A stretch of DNA of 64,000 nt, taken from assembly GCA_022478985.1 (NCBI GenBank), contig JAKSZP010012191.1:1-64000 (forward strand), in the 5' to 3' direction. The stretch comes from Massospora cicadina. Lineage: Eukaryota; Entomophthoromycota; Entomophthoromycetes; Entomophthorales; Entomophthoraceae. Below, one piece after another: positions 1 through 11,296 of this stretch (position 1 is its first letter; each line of letters begins with the position of its first letter). The notes beneath the pieces are model-generated. The model searched no databases. It saw nothing but the letters and a program-made list of their open reading frames with translations, and was not told where the DNA came from. A program made the position numbers and the translations under genes.

Positions 1-271
1 GTGGCCTGAATCCCCGGTCTTTTTTACCCTCAGCCAAATTGCCTGTATTCTGCCCTCCCCTCTTACTTTCCCTTAAATTTATTTAATAAAGTATGGAGTT
101 TTTAATAAAAAAAATATGGCATAATTGGCTCAGCTTTTGGCTCTAAACGTCAACTCTAAAAAGGTCAGTTGTTTGAATCCTGGTGTAATCACTTTTTATA
201 CACTTTTAAACTCACTGTCAATTCTGTCTGTCTGTAATCAAATCTTACAAGCTCTATTTCAGACACTTATC
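1..271. other. AT-rich flank, no gene
   Basis: No open frame of note and no recognisable element end. A stretch at about 118-195 has boxes resembling the internal A and B promoter boxes of a tRNA gene, but the T-arm stem does not pair, so I do not call a tRNA. Confidence 0.4.
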
Positions 272-705
272 TCTATATAAAAAAGCAAATGTATGTGTGT
301 GCGTGTGCACAATGCCCAGCCAAAACTATAGCATATAGAGCTCTGAAAATTTGGCTATAGGTGGACGGGAGGGGGTCCATGTGCATCTCGAAGCCAGATT
401 TTTAATTTTTCATAGTAAAATAAAAAGTTTTATATGTAACAAGTTAAAATTTTATATGTTTTTAATGGAAATCGGTAATAATGTTACGGCCGAAAAGTTT
501 GATATTCGGTTGATTCGATAGTTAAATGGCTTTGTCGAGCGGTTGGTGGGTTTGAGTTGGTTAATAAGCTTAACGGTTCTAATATTACAGTTAGTGATTG
601 GTTGATTCGATAAGTTAATTGGTTTTTGTAAGTGGGTGGTGATTTTGGTTGTTTCAATACATTTAGTTTTGGTTTATGAAGCGGTTGGTGATTGGTTGAT
701 TTTTA

Positions 706-876
706 TATTTTTATTCGAGGTGGGCCGACCTGGGGACGATACCGCACCGATTAAGGGAAATCGAATGAATGGGAAAGGAGGATAAAATCCGGAAAAACCT
801 CCATGCGCGGCGTATGATAGGCCAGGAACTCCATGGACCGCCTTTGCTATTCGCTATCTCGGTTCGGGGCATTGGT
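706..876 (-). mobile_element. SINE-A copy 1 (5'-truncated, minus)
   Basis: A 171-base insert flanked by an exact 18-base target duplication (688-705 and 877-894, GTGATTGGTTGATTTTTA). Its reverse complement matches the last two thirds of the copy at 1174-1412, ending in the same tail CCCACCTCGAATAAAA. A long TSD plus 5' truncation indicates LINE-driven target-primed insertion. Confidence 0.85.
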
Positions 877-1173
877 GTGATTGGTTGATTTTTAATCTAA
901 AGATTTTAGCTAAGTGGTTTAGTGGTTTAGCTAATTCGATAGGTTTAATTGGGTATGGCTGAATGGTTGGTAATTTTATATTGATTCAATATAATTTGAT
1001 TTTTTTAATATTATCGATAACCATCTACAATTATAAAAAAGAATTGATTAAGCTCATCAGGTAAACTTAAAGCCCAAAAACAAATATGTGCTAAACTGGG
1101 TATCAACAAGAATTAGCCTAAAATTTTATTTACAAAAGTATCAGTCTGTTAATTTCTTTATATAGATGCATTA

Positions 1174-1412
1174 CCACTGCCTCCCGAGTCCGATCCCGGT
1201 AATGGACTTTGGGTAGGGGACGATTTTGACTGTGTTGGTTTTGCGCACCAATGCCCCGAACCGAGATAGCGAATAGCAAAGGCGGTCCATGGAGTTCCTG
1301 GCCTATCATACGCCGCGCATGGAGGTTTTCCGGGTTTTATCCTCCTTTCCCATTTTCTTCACTTCCCTAATCGGTGCAGTATCGTCCCCAGGTCGGCCCA
1401 CCTCGAATAAAA
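1174..1412 (+). mobile_element. SINE-A copy 2 (full-length)
   Basis: A 239-base insert flanked by an exact 17-base duplication (1157-1173 and 1413-1429, TTTATATAGATGCATTA). It starts CCACTGCCTCCCGAG, carries a B-box-like GAGTCCGATCCC at 1186-1197 near the 5' end, and ends in CCTCGAATAAAA. The copy at 9478 starts at the same base, so this is probably the real 5' end. No clear A box precedes the B box, so the tRNA origin is likely but unproven. Confidence 0.85.
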
Positions 1413-2159
1413 TTTATATAGATGCATTATCTCGAGCAAATAACCAAAAATCACCAAACTCGGCACAAGTATTCTATAAAGTTTGGGAACGGAATGTAAT
1501 ATGTAATTATTTAAAATATTCATATAAAATTAAATATCAGTTCTATTTAAGATCTAGAACATATATTTCTAATATAATTATATAGCAATTTGGCTGCGTA
1601 TTTTCTTATTCATTTAATTCTATTTTTTCATAGGTTTTTGATAAGGGGTTGGTAGTTTTTGGCTGCAAGTTCCGTAATTGGTTTTTGCTGAGTAGTGGTT
1701 TATTTTTTGGTTGATTCGATAGGCTCAATAGTTTCAGTTAAGTGATTAATGGTTTATTTAATTTGGCAGGCTAAATTGATTTTAGCCAAGTGGTTGAAGG
1801 TGAGAATTTTTAATAGGTTTAATGGTCTCTGAACTTATTGATAGCTATCTACCAATATAAAAACTGAAATAATTTAGAATCTGATTGATTTGATAGGTTT
1901 ACTTTATTTGGCCGAGTGGGTTGATGGTTTTTGGTCGAATCAATAGGATACAGTTTAGCTTTGGGAGTGATTAGTTATTGGTTGATTTGATAAGTTCAGT
2001 TAGTTTTAGCTGAGTGGTTAATGGTTTTGGTTGCTTTGATTGGGCAATTAGATTTGGCTGAGTAATTATTGCTTAACTATATATATAATCTAAATTAATC
2101 AATTCAAATCACCTGAAATTCTATAGACACCGTAGTGAAGCATGGGTAACTCCGCTAGT

Positions 2160-4011
2160 TCTATATAACTTAGTACCAATTGATCTCAAGTTTTTATGTT
2201 TATATATTTTAAACTTTTTTTTATTTATATATCTGGGCAGTTTGCCCAGTAGTCAATTGGCTTTATCAGACATCCAATGTGCCAAGAAAAGGCTTGGCTT
2301 CCATTGAAAATACTTCAATACTCATGATAGCATACATGTAACAATCGCAATTGCACATGAATCCCATAAGGTTGGGAATTGAGATTCGTGTATGTTGATA
2401 GTTGCAATTCCATTATTCTGAGTAAGATTTTCCTATTCAGGTTGATAACAGAATAAATTTAAATAAATCATTTTGTTTGATTGGTTGTTCATTCTGAGGT
2501 TCCCCTCTGTTTCTCCGCCAAGTTGCCTGGATACCATCAATTCTGGAGGCTTTTGCACCCCTCATTACCCACAATTCTTCTGGCCTTTTTTGGAAGTATT
2601 TCAAAGTGAGTTCAAGCCTCAATGGGCCCTCACTTTGGAATTCTATTCCAACTTTGAGTTCACTTCTTCCAATAAAGGCTGCTTTTTACTAATTTGTTTT
2701 ATTTAAATTAAATTTATTTAACATAAGTTGTTGGCCAGAAGATGGTGGCATTCCAGGAAAAGGGGGTGGATGCACCAGGCTCCTTTTGGGGAGGTCTTGC
2801 CCTGACTAGTGCAGAGCCAGAGTGGCCTGAGGTGACAGAGGCCAATTAGCTGCACCTCAGCCCATTGACCCCATGAGCGGAAAGAGGTTTTGGGGGCACC
2901 TCTGCCTGGGGTCTGAGGTGACAGAGGCTGGTGTACCGCACCTCAGCATGGTGTGTCTGGCAAGGCCATCCATTTGGACAGGACCAATCAGAGTTGGTAC
3001 AGCCACATATGGGGGTGAGTGGTGTAGGGCCGGTGGTAGACTGGGCCTTGGGAGCCCAGTCTTGACAATCCATAGTCCACAGGGCATCACTGTTCTTGGG
3101 ATTTGAGAGTATGATCCACTGAGGGATAGGTAGGAAAAGTATTGGTTGATGAACATTTTCCACACCCTAAATACTAAAATAAGTACTGGTGAAAGTCTTG
3201 CCCACATTTCATGGGTGTTAATAGTGATAATGCTTTGAGTGGGGCAATTGTATCTATGACTCTAGGTTATGATTATTATGGGATTAGGACTGCCCTGGAT
3301 GTGTACTTATCATTTAGGAAGCAATTTTTGGCACATCCTCAATATTGACTCTACTGATGTTCTTCTCCACTTCACATTCTGATGTGGAGCCCTCTTTGAC
3401 CTGAATTTGGCTATGATGGTTTAAGTTGGGGTCATATGAGATCTGATCAAAATGTTAGACAGCAGGAGCAGGGTCATAGTGGGATGGCTGGTATTGCAGT
3501 TCTCTAAGGTGTGTTTCTTGGTTCCTCTATTGAAGAATGCTAGTACCAAAAATATCAGTGTGAAAGCCATTGTCATCACCAAGATTAATGAGTGGGACCC
3601 TTAGTAGGTCTTATAGATATGATAAATGGGCAAACATTTTTAATAAACTAATTACATTTTTAAAAGTTTTATTTGAGAGATTGAATTTTATTAATTAGGT
3701 AAATAAACAGACAAATAAGCACTCTACTATAGGCAGAGTGTTGGGCATTTATACTTGTGTGGAAAGATGTAAAGTGTTTATAATATCCATGAAAAGTAAA
3801 AATGACAATTGATGGTTTCTAAGAGTAGTAGGAATTTGTTCAATGCCAATCCTAGGGGTTTTGATGTTTTCTGAGGTCCTTGAATATAGAAATGTTGGAT
3901 GGCTCATCTGGTGCCTTTGAGGGTCTTTTTAAACTTTTGAAGTGAAACTTTTTTGCTCTATTCTTCCCTAAGGCTGCCTCAGTGGCAAAAGTTTATTTGA
4001 TTGGTACATCT
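2160..4011. other. No recognisable gene; contains a duplicated hairpin
   Basis: Overlapping short frames on both strands around 2850-3200 carry no family signature. A 34-base unit with inverted ends, CTGAGGTG ... CACCTCAG, occurs twice, at 2827-2860 and 2913-2946. The rest is AT-rich and unassigned. Confidence 0.5.
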
Positions 4012-4664
4012 TGTCATGGAACCAGCTAATAAGTTTAAAATTGGCCTCCCAGTCTGGATGAGTGGGTGCCCAGAACACAAACAAGATACTGGGGGTATAG
4101 CTATCCAAATGACTTGGTATCTCATTGGGAGTGGAACAACTGAGAGATGACAATTCACCATCACCATTACAATCATACTGCTAGGAATCCAGCATGCTAA
4201 GGGAAGACCTGGCTTTCTTTGTTGGTAAACTAAGACCCACAAGGGCAACCACATCCTACATGGTACTGCTGGTCACAAAGAGCTCTGGTTTGGCTCATTG
4301 GAGGGGGTTTTGGAAAAACTCAAACTCAAGGAATTGTTGCCCATTTTCCATTTTTTCTTATTAAAATTGAAAAAAAGATGTTCAATAGATCTTTTTTACT
4401 TAAACTTAAACAGGAAACTAAGAAAAAAATAATCTAACAACTACCATTAGCAGGGTGCTGGGTCTTATGATGGGGTGGAGGGGTAGATGTTAAGCTGAAC
4501 TATGGTAAGGGGAACAATTTCTGATTTGAATTCATTAATCTATGGTTTTGATCCCCAATTTCCCCTCAATAGTATCAGCTGATGTTTCCAAGCTATTCTT
4601 GGGATTTTTTTATAACATCTGTATGTTCAAATTCACTTTTCAATTCAAAATGGGGTGTCAGGTT

Positions 4665-6296
4665 TGATCCTCATTTCAACCCTTTCTTTTTGACTTTTTT
4701 AATTTAGCTTGCTAGATACATTTCACATACTTAAATTGACTTCTGGTTGAGCTCACAGTTGGGGGCATGAAATGGGAACCATGGTGGAGAGCTTCTTGAT
4801 TTGTCATTATCTTTAAAATTAGCTTGCTTTTTTTAAATAAAAACTAAAATATTTTGATAATAGGATGGGTTTTTCAGAAAAGTGGCAAATTACGTCTATA
4901 CCAGCCTGCCAATTGGGATGCAAAAACATCCAAAAGACAAGCCCAAATGCCATGAGCACTAATGCTTGAATGGCATGAAAAGGTACATTGAAAGAAGTAA
5001 CCAGTGCTCACCAATAAGCTGTAATTGTAAATAGCAACTGGGCAACAAACCAGGTTGTCATGGCCTCAGGGCCAGCAGGCCTGGGAGCTGGAAAAAGTGA
5101 GATAAGGTTAGGTGGTTTAAATTTTGATCATATAGAAATATAGAACTTGGGATACATGAATTTTTATTAGATTTTAAAATGGAAAATCAACCATCAATTT
5201 TCTCAGTGTATTACAACTGCTTAATTAGATGATTGATTTGGGTAATATCTAAGAAAAGTTTGGGATCAGGCCCTCAATATTTGAACTAAACTAAAGACTT
5301 TGAGTGGGGGGAGGAAAATGAACTTAATTTGAATTGACTTCAAAATAATCAGTGGTGGGTCGAGTTGCTGTCTGTTCAAACTTGGATGCCCAAATTACAA
5401 TTTTACCACGTAATTGATGTTTAGCATGATGGCGTCTCACTCAATGGGCAACAGGAACCTCCCAAGGCCACTCCACTTAGGGTTGGTCCCAAGAGGTTGG
5501 AAATGGGTTCAGGGTGCCCAACCTACCCGCACCTGGTCACTTTGGCATCCATTCAGCTAAGTAGGATTCATCAAATGTCAATCTTGATATTTTTGGGGAG
5601 TTCTGAGCTGGCGGTGACTTTTTACAATGATCCAATACCATCAGCAAGTTCCACTAAAAATTTGACATTAGGCACATTTGTTTTAAAAGGTATGCACCCA
5701 TTGAGCTTTGTTCCCAATGTTTTTGAGGCAGGTTTTGAACCAGTGACAATGTTTACCAAAGGCCCAATGCTATTGGTGAGTTTTGATGAGGATTCAACAC
5801 TGGACACATCCTTCTTGGAAGGTACACACCTATCAGAGTTTGTTTTCAATGTTTTTGAGGCAGGTTTTAAACTGTTGACAACATTTCTCAATGGCTAATG
5901 CCACTGGCAAGTGTTGCCAAAGATATGACACTTAAACTCCATCTAATAAATATGCGCGCCCATCAGGGCCACATTGTCAAGAGTTTAAGGCTTTTGGACC
6001 TTAATTTTAAGGCTCATTGCCATCAACTCCATAAGGACCTTTTACCCCATGGGGGTGCCAACTTTCAAATATTTCAGTGCAAATACCTTCAATTCACCAT
6101 ACTAATTTTATGGAAGTAATTGTGGGGACAGGTGATGGGATCTTCAAAGGAAGAGCTGCTATCCATCGCTCATCTACCACATGGGCAAGGTCACCCTGTG
6201 AGATGAGAGTAACAGATTCTCTTCTCAGACCTTTTTTTGTAGGGTTGCGGGAACACCACCCAGTCTAAGCAGAGGTGGCGCTCCCCTGAACTTACA
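4665..6296 (-). mobile_element. Solo LTR W (1.63 kb) inside the Z LTR
   Basis: On the minus strand it begins TGTAAGTTCAGG (6296) and ends GGATCA (4665). A 4-base repeat GGTT flanks it (4661-4664, 6297-6300). The matching stretch of the other Z copy (around 14010-14030) reads continuously across the site, giving an empty-site comparison. With no internal region, it is a solo LTR left by LTR-LTR recombination. It encodes the U3 motif ISQGDLAHVVDERWI (about 6240-6195) after one frameshift, and a hydrophobic block with LMAFGLVFWMFLHPNWQ near its 3' end (about 4970-4900). Confidence 0.75.
5625..5900. repeat. Tandem repeat of about 132 bases inside LTR W
   Basis: Two clear units, about 5629-5760 and 5761-5892, and a decaying third. 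Each carries AATGTTTTTGAGGCAGGTTTT near its end. The unit length is a multiple of three, and the array is open on both strands: plus 5497-5898 and minus 5622-5891. On the minus strand, the sense strand of the LTR, the repeated peptide contains GSKPASKTLGT / NSLKPASKTLKT. No known domain recognised; the open frames may simply reflect the repeat. Confidence 0.6.
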
Positions 6297-6979
6297 GGTT
6301 TTGGTTGGGGGTGGGTGTGGGAAAGGCATTTGGCAAACAGAGAGGGGCAGCAGACACCCATCTCTCATCCAGGATATGCCTTAGGTCAGAGATTTGGATG
6401 AGTGACAGGGCCCTAGGTTTCAACTTTTTTTGTTCTAAAAGGTCCATGCCCCTATACATCTTAATAGCTGGAGTTAAGACCCTTACATTTCCATTTACTA
6501 TAAAACAGGCTCCACACCCCTCCAGGGGTGCCAGCCAAAAACAATGCTTATGTGGGTTTGGAGTTTGATGGCTGCAATCTTAGCCTTCTTGGTGGGATAA
6601 GGTGAGGGTGCCCCAGGGTTAGCCTTGTTAAACTTGGCAATTAATTCTTAACAGTTTATACAATTTTATGGAACCCAACTATCTTTATAAGATGGGAATT
6701 TATATCAAGATACTAGGTACTGAAAACCGCGTTTTACTCTACATGAGCTCAAGATCTGCTTTAATTCAAACTCTGGTGCACCATAAACCATGATAGGCTC
6801 TACCTTTATAAGCTTCTACCCCTTTAAACGGAGATAGGGTGGAGGCATGAAAGGAGTTGTGAATCTTCTAGTGAGGGGATGCTCCACATGGAAGGATTCA
6901 TTGTTCAACACTTGGGAATTGGGGAAAGGGCTGAGCTCTTTCAAGCTAATTTATAATATGGCACCTTAAAGTGCAAATT

Positions 6980-7960
6980 CTTGGTATCCACCATAACCAA
7001 ATCACCTTCTTCATAGTTAAGAGCCTCACATCATTTCTTGTCTGCAAATCTCTTGGAGTCATTAGTGGATTTAATAAGCTGTATATGAACCTGTTAATTC
7101 ACCTTCTAGATGTAAGTGAAAAAGAGATCTGCAGCAGGGATGTTACTACATGCTTGTGGCCCTATTCTAAACGCAGGGTTGTACCCCAAATTGGCATACA
7201 TAGGTGACACCCTGTTGATACATGGAGGGTTTGTTGTATGCAAAGTGGTCCATAGGGAGGTCCGCAGCTCATGTATTCTGAGAAGCAGTCACATAGCATC
7301 TAAGATACTGCTTCAATGATTGGTTAGTGCACTCCGTTAGGCCATCTGACTGAGGGTGATAAGACAAAGATATGAATGGCTTAATCTTCAACATTTCATG
7401 CAAAACCACTCAGAATTTTGGGGTGAATTGAGTCCCCTATTACTGATTACTTCCTGAGAACCCCAAACAAGGCAAACACATATGCCTCAAACAATCATGC
7501 CATGTCCTCAGCTGTAGTGGTTATCATACAGAGGATAAATATAGCATATTTTTGTAAAGCGACTTACCACCACTTTAATCACATCACACACATGGGAGTT
7601 GGGTAAACTTACAATAAATTCCACTGACAGTGATTTTTATGGTCCCACTGCTTGTTGAAGAGAGTAGAGGAGGTCATTCCGCCCTGTCTTATCTGGCTTA
7701 GACCTAGCGCAGATCAAGCATTGCTCAATACATGTAGAAACCTCCTTTTTCATTCAATTCCAATCATACCCTCTTTTTATGAGAATAATATACTTTTTTG
7801 CGCTGGGATGCTCCAAGGTTGGTGGATCATGATGTCCCCATATGGAACAGGGTGCACAACTCAGAGGGAACACATACCTTGTCACAGAAATATATTACCC
7901 TATCCTTTTTTTAATACCATCCAAAATGGGCTTTACCAACATCAATTCTCACCATGAGGT
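6980..7960 (-). pseudogene. Integrase remnant of element Z
   Basis: Reading leftwards: a zinc-binding CxxC stretch (CIEQCLICARSK, about 7745-7690), the first catalytic-region strand (SVEFIVSLPN, with E where integrases have D), SNRGLN (usually SDRGxxF), and [10 protein letters not shown] with the third acidic residue. Several stops and frameshifts interrupt it. Such an integrase would join cDNA to target DNA, but this copy cannot be active. Confidence 0.65.
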
Positions 7961-8421
7961 CTTGTCCTTCAGGATCAGTAGACTGGGATGCCAAAACAGC
8001 ATCCAGAAGAGAACTTTCATTGCAAAGAGATACCTTGACTGGATCAGAAATAGTAACTTTAGTTACTGACTCAGATGAAGTATTAGGGATAGTAGCGTCC
8101 AGGGAAGAACCTTCATTAACAGGGATACCAGCTACTAAGGAGTATCAGGAGTGCTGGGAGATGTGAACTCAAGGGAATTGGCTTTGGATATGGGTTTATT
8201 CTTAAGTTTGGGATGAGTTTAGGCTTATAGGCTGGTGTGAAATATGTAATTACAGAAATGACTGGATACAACTGAGCAATGACTTGTTCAGAGGGAATCA
8301 CTGTGACTAATTCTGAGTCTGTATCTATATTAGGACCAATTAGGGGTGCACATCTTGAGATATAAGGTAAAGTATGGTCAATTTTTTTAAAAACTTATAC
8401 TTGAAATAAAAGCTCAGAAGG

Positions 8422-9930
8422 TCACAATGAGCTCTGGTCTGCCTGTAAGCCAGCTTCTGAGGTTTGCAATGATAAATAAATGACTTGTGGTCTGTGCGCA
8501 TACTTACAGTGTGCTTGACCCCCTTTAACAGGTACTACCAATAAATTAGGGACCGCAAAACTACTGCAACTCTTTATCATAAATGGACTAGTCCCACTCA
8601 GTGGCGTTGAACTTCCTTGAGAAGTAAACCATATGGTGTTGATGCCTTTGATGTTCCTGCAGAAGTACATCCTCAACTGCAGTGCCAGAGTCATCTTATG
8701 ACATAATAATTGGCTTATCTTCATCAGCATGATGAAGAATGGGGTGTAGTAGAAAACCTTTTTGTTGCCTTAAATGCCTGCTGGCATTTAGGAGTCCAAA
8801 AAATGATGTATTATTCTTGTGAGGGGGTGAAGAGGTGAGGTCAGATCTGAAATGGCTGGTGAGAACTTCTTATGAAATTTAACAGATCTTAAGAAGCTCC
8901 ACAGTTGTTTCTGTGTCATTGGAAATAGGATATGAGCAAATGGTGTCCATATTAGAAGGCATGATGGCATAACCATCATTTAAGATCAGAGATCCAAGGA
9001 ATTGGACTTCATCCTTAAAGAATTCACATTTGGATGGCTTAACAATCAAGCAGCTTTATGGAGGGATGCAACTACTGCTACCAAATTTGTGCTGTGTTAT
9101 TCAGCATTAGGTGAGTGGATCAGGATGTCATCCACATAAGAAATTTCACAGGAGAATATGAGATCCCCCAAGGCATCTTCTATTTAGCTCTGGAAAACTA
9201 TTAAGGCATTTTCAGACCAAAGGAAATAACTTTAAACTGGTAAATGAAATACTGGGTGCAAATTGCATTCAGCCACTTCTGGCCAGAATTGACCTGCACC
9301 TGATATAAAGCATTCACCAAATTGAGTTTGTAGAACACCTTTGATTTAGAGATTTTTGGTAAATAGTTACCTATAAGGGCAAGGGGTAGGGGTCAGGAAT
9401 GTAACATTATTCAGGTGTCAATAATCCATGCATGCATGGTAGGGATGGATACTTCAGTGATAGAATATGGACCCTCTACCACTGCCTCCCCAAGTTCAAT
9501 CCTGGTAGATGAACTTTGGGTAGGGGATGAGTATGACTGTGTTGAAGTTGCACACTAATGCCCCAAACTGAGATAGCAAATAGCAAAGGAAGTCCATGGA
9601 GTTACTGGCTAATCATATGCTGCATGTGGAGGTTTTATGGGTTTTATCCTCATTTCCAATCTCTTCAATTCTTTAATTGGTACAGTATTGTCCCCAGGTT
9701 GGCCCACCTCAAATAAAATTTCAAAATTTAAATTTAATAATGCATATATGGTCTTAAAGTACCATTCAGCTTCTGAAAAAAACCACAGGAGAGGATGAAG
9801 GAAAGATTTTCTTGACCATCCACCTCTTTATCACCATGTCATGAATCCAAGTTTTAACGCCTAGTATTCTTCAGCCTTGTAGGGATATAGAGGACAATTG
9901 ATTTTGATCAGATCTATTATTAACTGAAAA
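8422..9930 (-). pseudogene. RT and RNase H remnant of element Z
   Basis: Leftwards: RT palm pieces (KVFYKLNLVNALYQVQV, then VISFGLKMP), catalytic YVDDILIH near 9140-9115, the connection stretch MTQKQLWSFLRSV (about 8920-8880), then RNase H with VLLQE, MVYFSRKFNATEW and IYDKEL (about 8690-8560). The catalytic DD pair of RT survives, but frames change repeatedly. SINE-A copy 3 (9478-9719) splits the RT. Confidence 0.7.
9478..9719 (+). mobile_element. SINE-A copy 3 (old)
   Basis: Starts ACCACTGCCTCCC, carries B-box-like AAGTTCAATCC, and ends CCCACCTCAAATAAAATT. Compared with the 1174 copy most CpG sites have become TpG or CpA (for example CGAATAGCAAAGGCGG against CAAATAGCAAAGGAAG), so it is older or was methylated longer. 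Flanks show only a vague, decayed duplication. Confidence 0.8.
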
Positions 9931-9931
9931 C

Positions 9932-11292
9932 TCAGGTCAAATTCTGAGTGACTGGGCAGCTTATTGGCCCCTTCCACATTAATAATGACTTGAATGAAGT
10001 GAGACTAAGAGGCAAAGTAGGAAGCTCAGGCACAATATCCATAGATGATACTCCACGGTTGCTGCTACCATGTTTTTTGTAGAAATGGTGGTAAGAAGGA
10101 GTATTAAACCTGATTGAGAATTGTAGGAGAAAGCTAGCATATTTTGCTCCAGGTAAATACTCACTGAATGGTGACGCCACCATCCACCCCCAAAATCACT
10201 GGGTAGAGAAACTTTAGGATTGCTGCAAAATGTGCTACAAACTTATACTTATGGGAAACAAACCGCAGGTGTTTACAAAGGAAGAATGTGAGCATAGGGA
10301 CCCAATATGACCCAAGGCCTAAGAACTTGAGGTGACCGTAAGGTACAAAGCTTGCACAACCTTAAGATCAATAAAATTACCTTTAGCTCCAGTGTTCATA
10401 AAGGCAGTTACAGTTATCTTATGTTGCCCTATCAAAATATGAATGGGAAACAATTAGTAAGCACAATCAAATTTATATAAACTCATTAAGGGAAAAAAAG
10501 GTTGAATCAGGCCCATTAACTCAGTGTTTGTGGTGCTTAGTGCCTCTGTTGAAAAACTGAGTGGCTTAGCTGCTGCTCTAGCATAAAACAAAGGTGTAGA
10601 TTCTGGATTATCAGGGTTATATGAGGGCTTCACAGCTGAAAGATCCTCATAAACAGGGTCAAATAGATGCTTCTTTCCATCTGATTGATAAATGAGAGGT
10701 GATAGGACTTAATAATTGGGGCTGTAGGGTTTATGGAAATCACAACCTTTACCAAAAATTTATTTTCAATATCATGATATGGGGAAGGCTCTAAAAGTGA
10801 GACTGGACTAATTGAACCATTATGGCTTCTTCAGCTCCCTGGGAGAGGTATAATCAGCCCCTGAGAGGTATAATAGCTCCATGTTGGGAGGGTTTGACTT
10901 CTCAATATTGTACCCTGTGACATTTTTTGCTCCAGTATAGGCAATTGTTGAGATAGTCCAGAGTGCGGGGTTCTTCCCTTCTTCAACAGAATCACTACTT
11001 TTCCCATCATATTCACCCTGTTGGAAAATTACAACATCTGGCTGTATCCAAATTTGAGGAAATGAGAAGAAGTATCAAAATCTAGGAGGTTACAGCTAAG
11101 TGAGGGAAAAAGGGTTGTGAGTTGGGTAGAACAAGCTGTTAATACCCGATGTATGTTTTACAAGCTTATTTCATTGAAACAATTAATGAGAACTCTTAAA
11201 AGAAAAATAAACTTTAGTTTTTGACTGAGCCATTCAAAGTCAAGAGATTTTGATTTAACAACTGCACTGTATATTATAGAGTTGAATTGATG
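9932..11292 (-). pseudogene. Protease and degraded gag region of element Z
   Basis: At about 10440-10330 the minus strand encodes AFMNTGAKGNFIDLK, which matches the aspartic protease core (V/M-D-T-G-A-x-G-N-F-I-D) but with the catalytic Asp changed to Asn. From there to 11292 only short unrelated-looking frames are seen, including 10831-11016; this is where gag should lie, but no capsid or zinc-knuckle signature could be recognised. Confidence 0.45.
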
Positions 11293-11296
11293 TTAA

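Larger units (their letters stand above)
500..2060. repeat. Degenerate AT-rich repeat array inside the Helitron-like element
   Basis: Variants of GGTTGATTCGATAGGTT recur at about 507, 602, 1712, 1884 and 1981, alternating with variants of GGCTGAGTGGTTAATGG. Spacing is irregular (roughly 40-60 bases within runs), so this is an old, drifted minisatellite or a set of dispersed copies. No coding potential was seen. Confidence 0.5.
272..2159 (+). mobile_element. Helitron-like non-autonomous remnant
   Basis: The left end begins TCTATATAAAAAAGCAAATG followed by a TG-rich stretch, and the right end is a GAAGC-type hairpin region closing with ACTCCGCTAGT, both typical of the Helitron-2/Helentron group. 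The base after the CTAG end is T, as expected for insertion without target duplication, and TCTATATAAC follows at once, as in head-to-tail Helitron arrays. No Rep/helicase ORF is present, so the element is non-autonomous. Its interior is a degenerate AT-rich repeat with two SINE insertions. Assignment rests on the two termini only. Confidence 0.5.
4012..6487 (-). repeat. 3' LTR of element Z, split by solo LTR W
   Basis: Read on the minus strand it starts TGTAAGGGTC (6487) after a purine-rich tract and ends CCATGACA (4012). It matches 13541-14217 on both sides of W: 4205-4660 pairs with 13560-14010, and 6300-6487 with 14025-14217. The frame starting at the second LTR base (6486) is open for 62 codons up to W and encodes LIQISDLRHILDERWV, the U3 motif also found in Y, V and W. 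Near the 3' end (4000-4160) a hydrophobic block with FVFWAPTHPDWEA is encoded, with one frameshift. Confidence 0.65.

Noticed and set aside
118..195. Possible tRNA gene
   Set aside because: A- and B-box-like sequences exist, but the T-arm and acceptor stems do not pair; at best a relic.
289..310. (TG)n microsatellite as a separate feature
   Set aside because: Short and part of the Helitron-like left end.
2846..3207. Protein genes on both strands
   Set aside because: Three overlapping frames on opposite strands without any family signature; most likely chance in a GC-richer patch.
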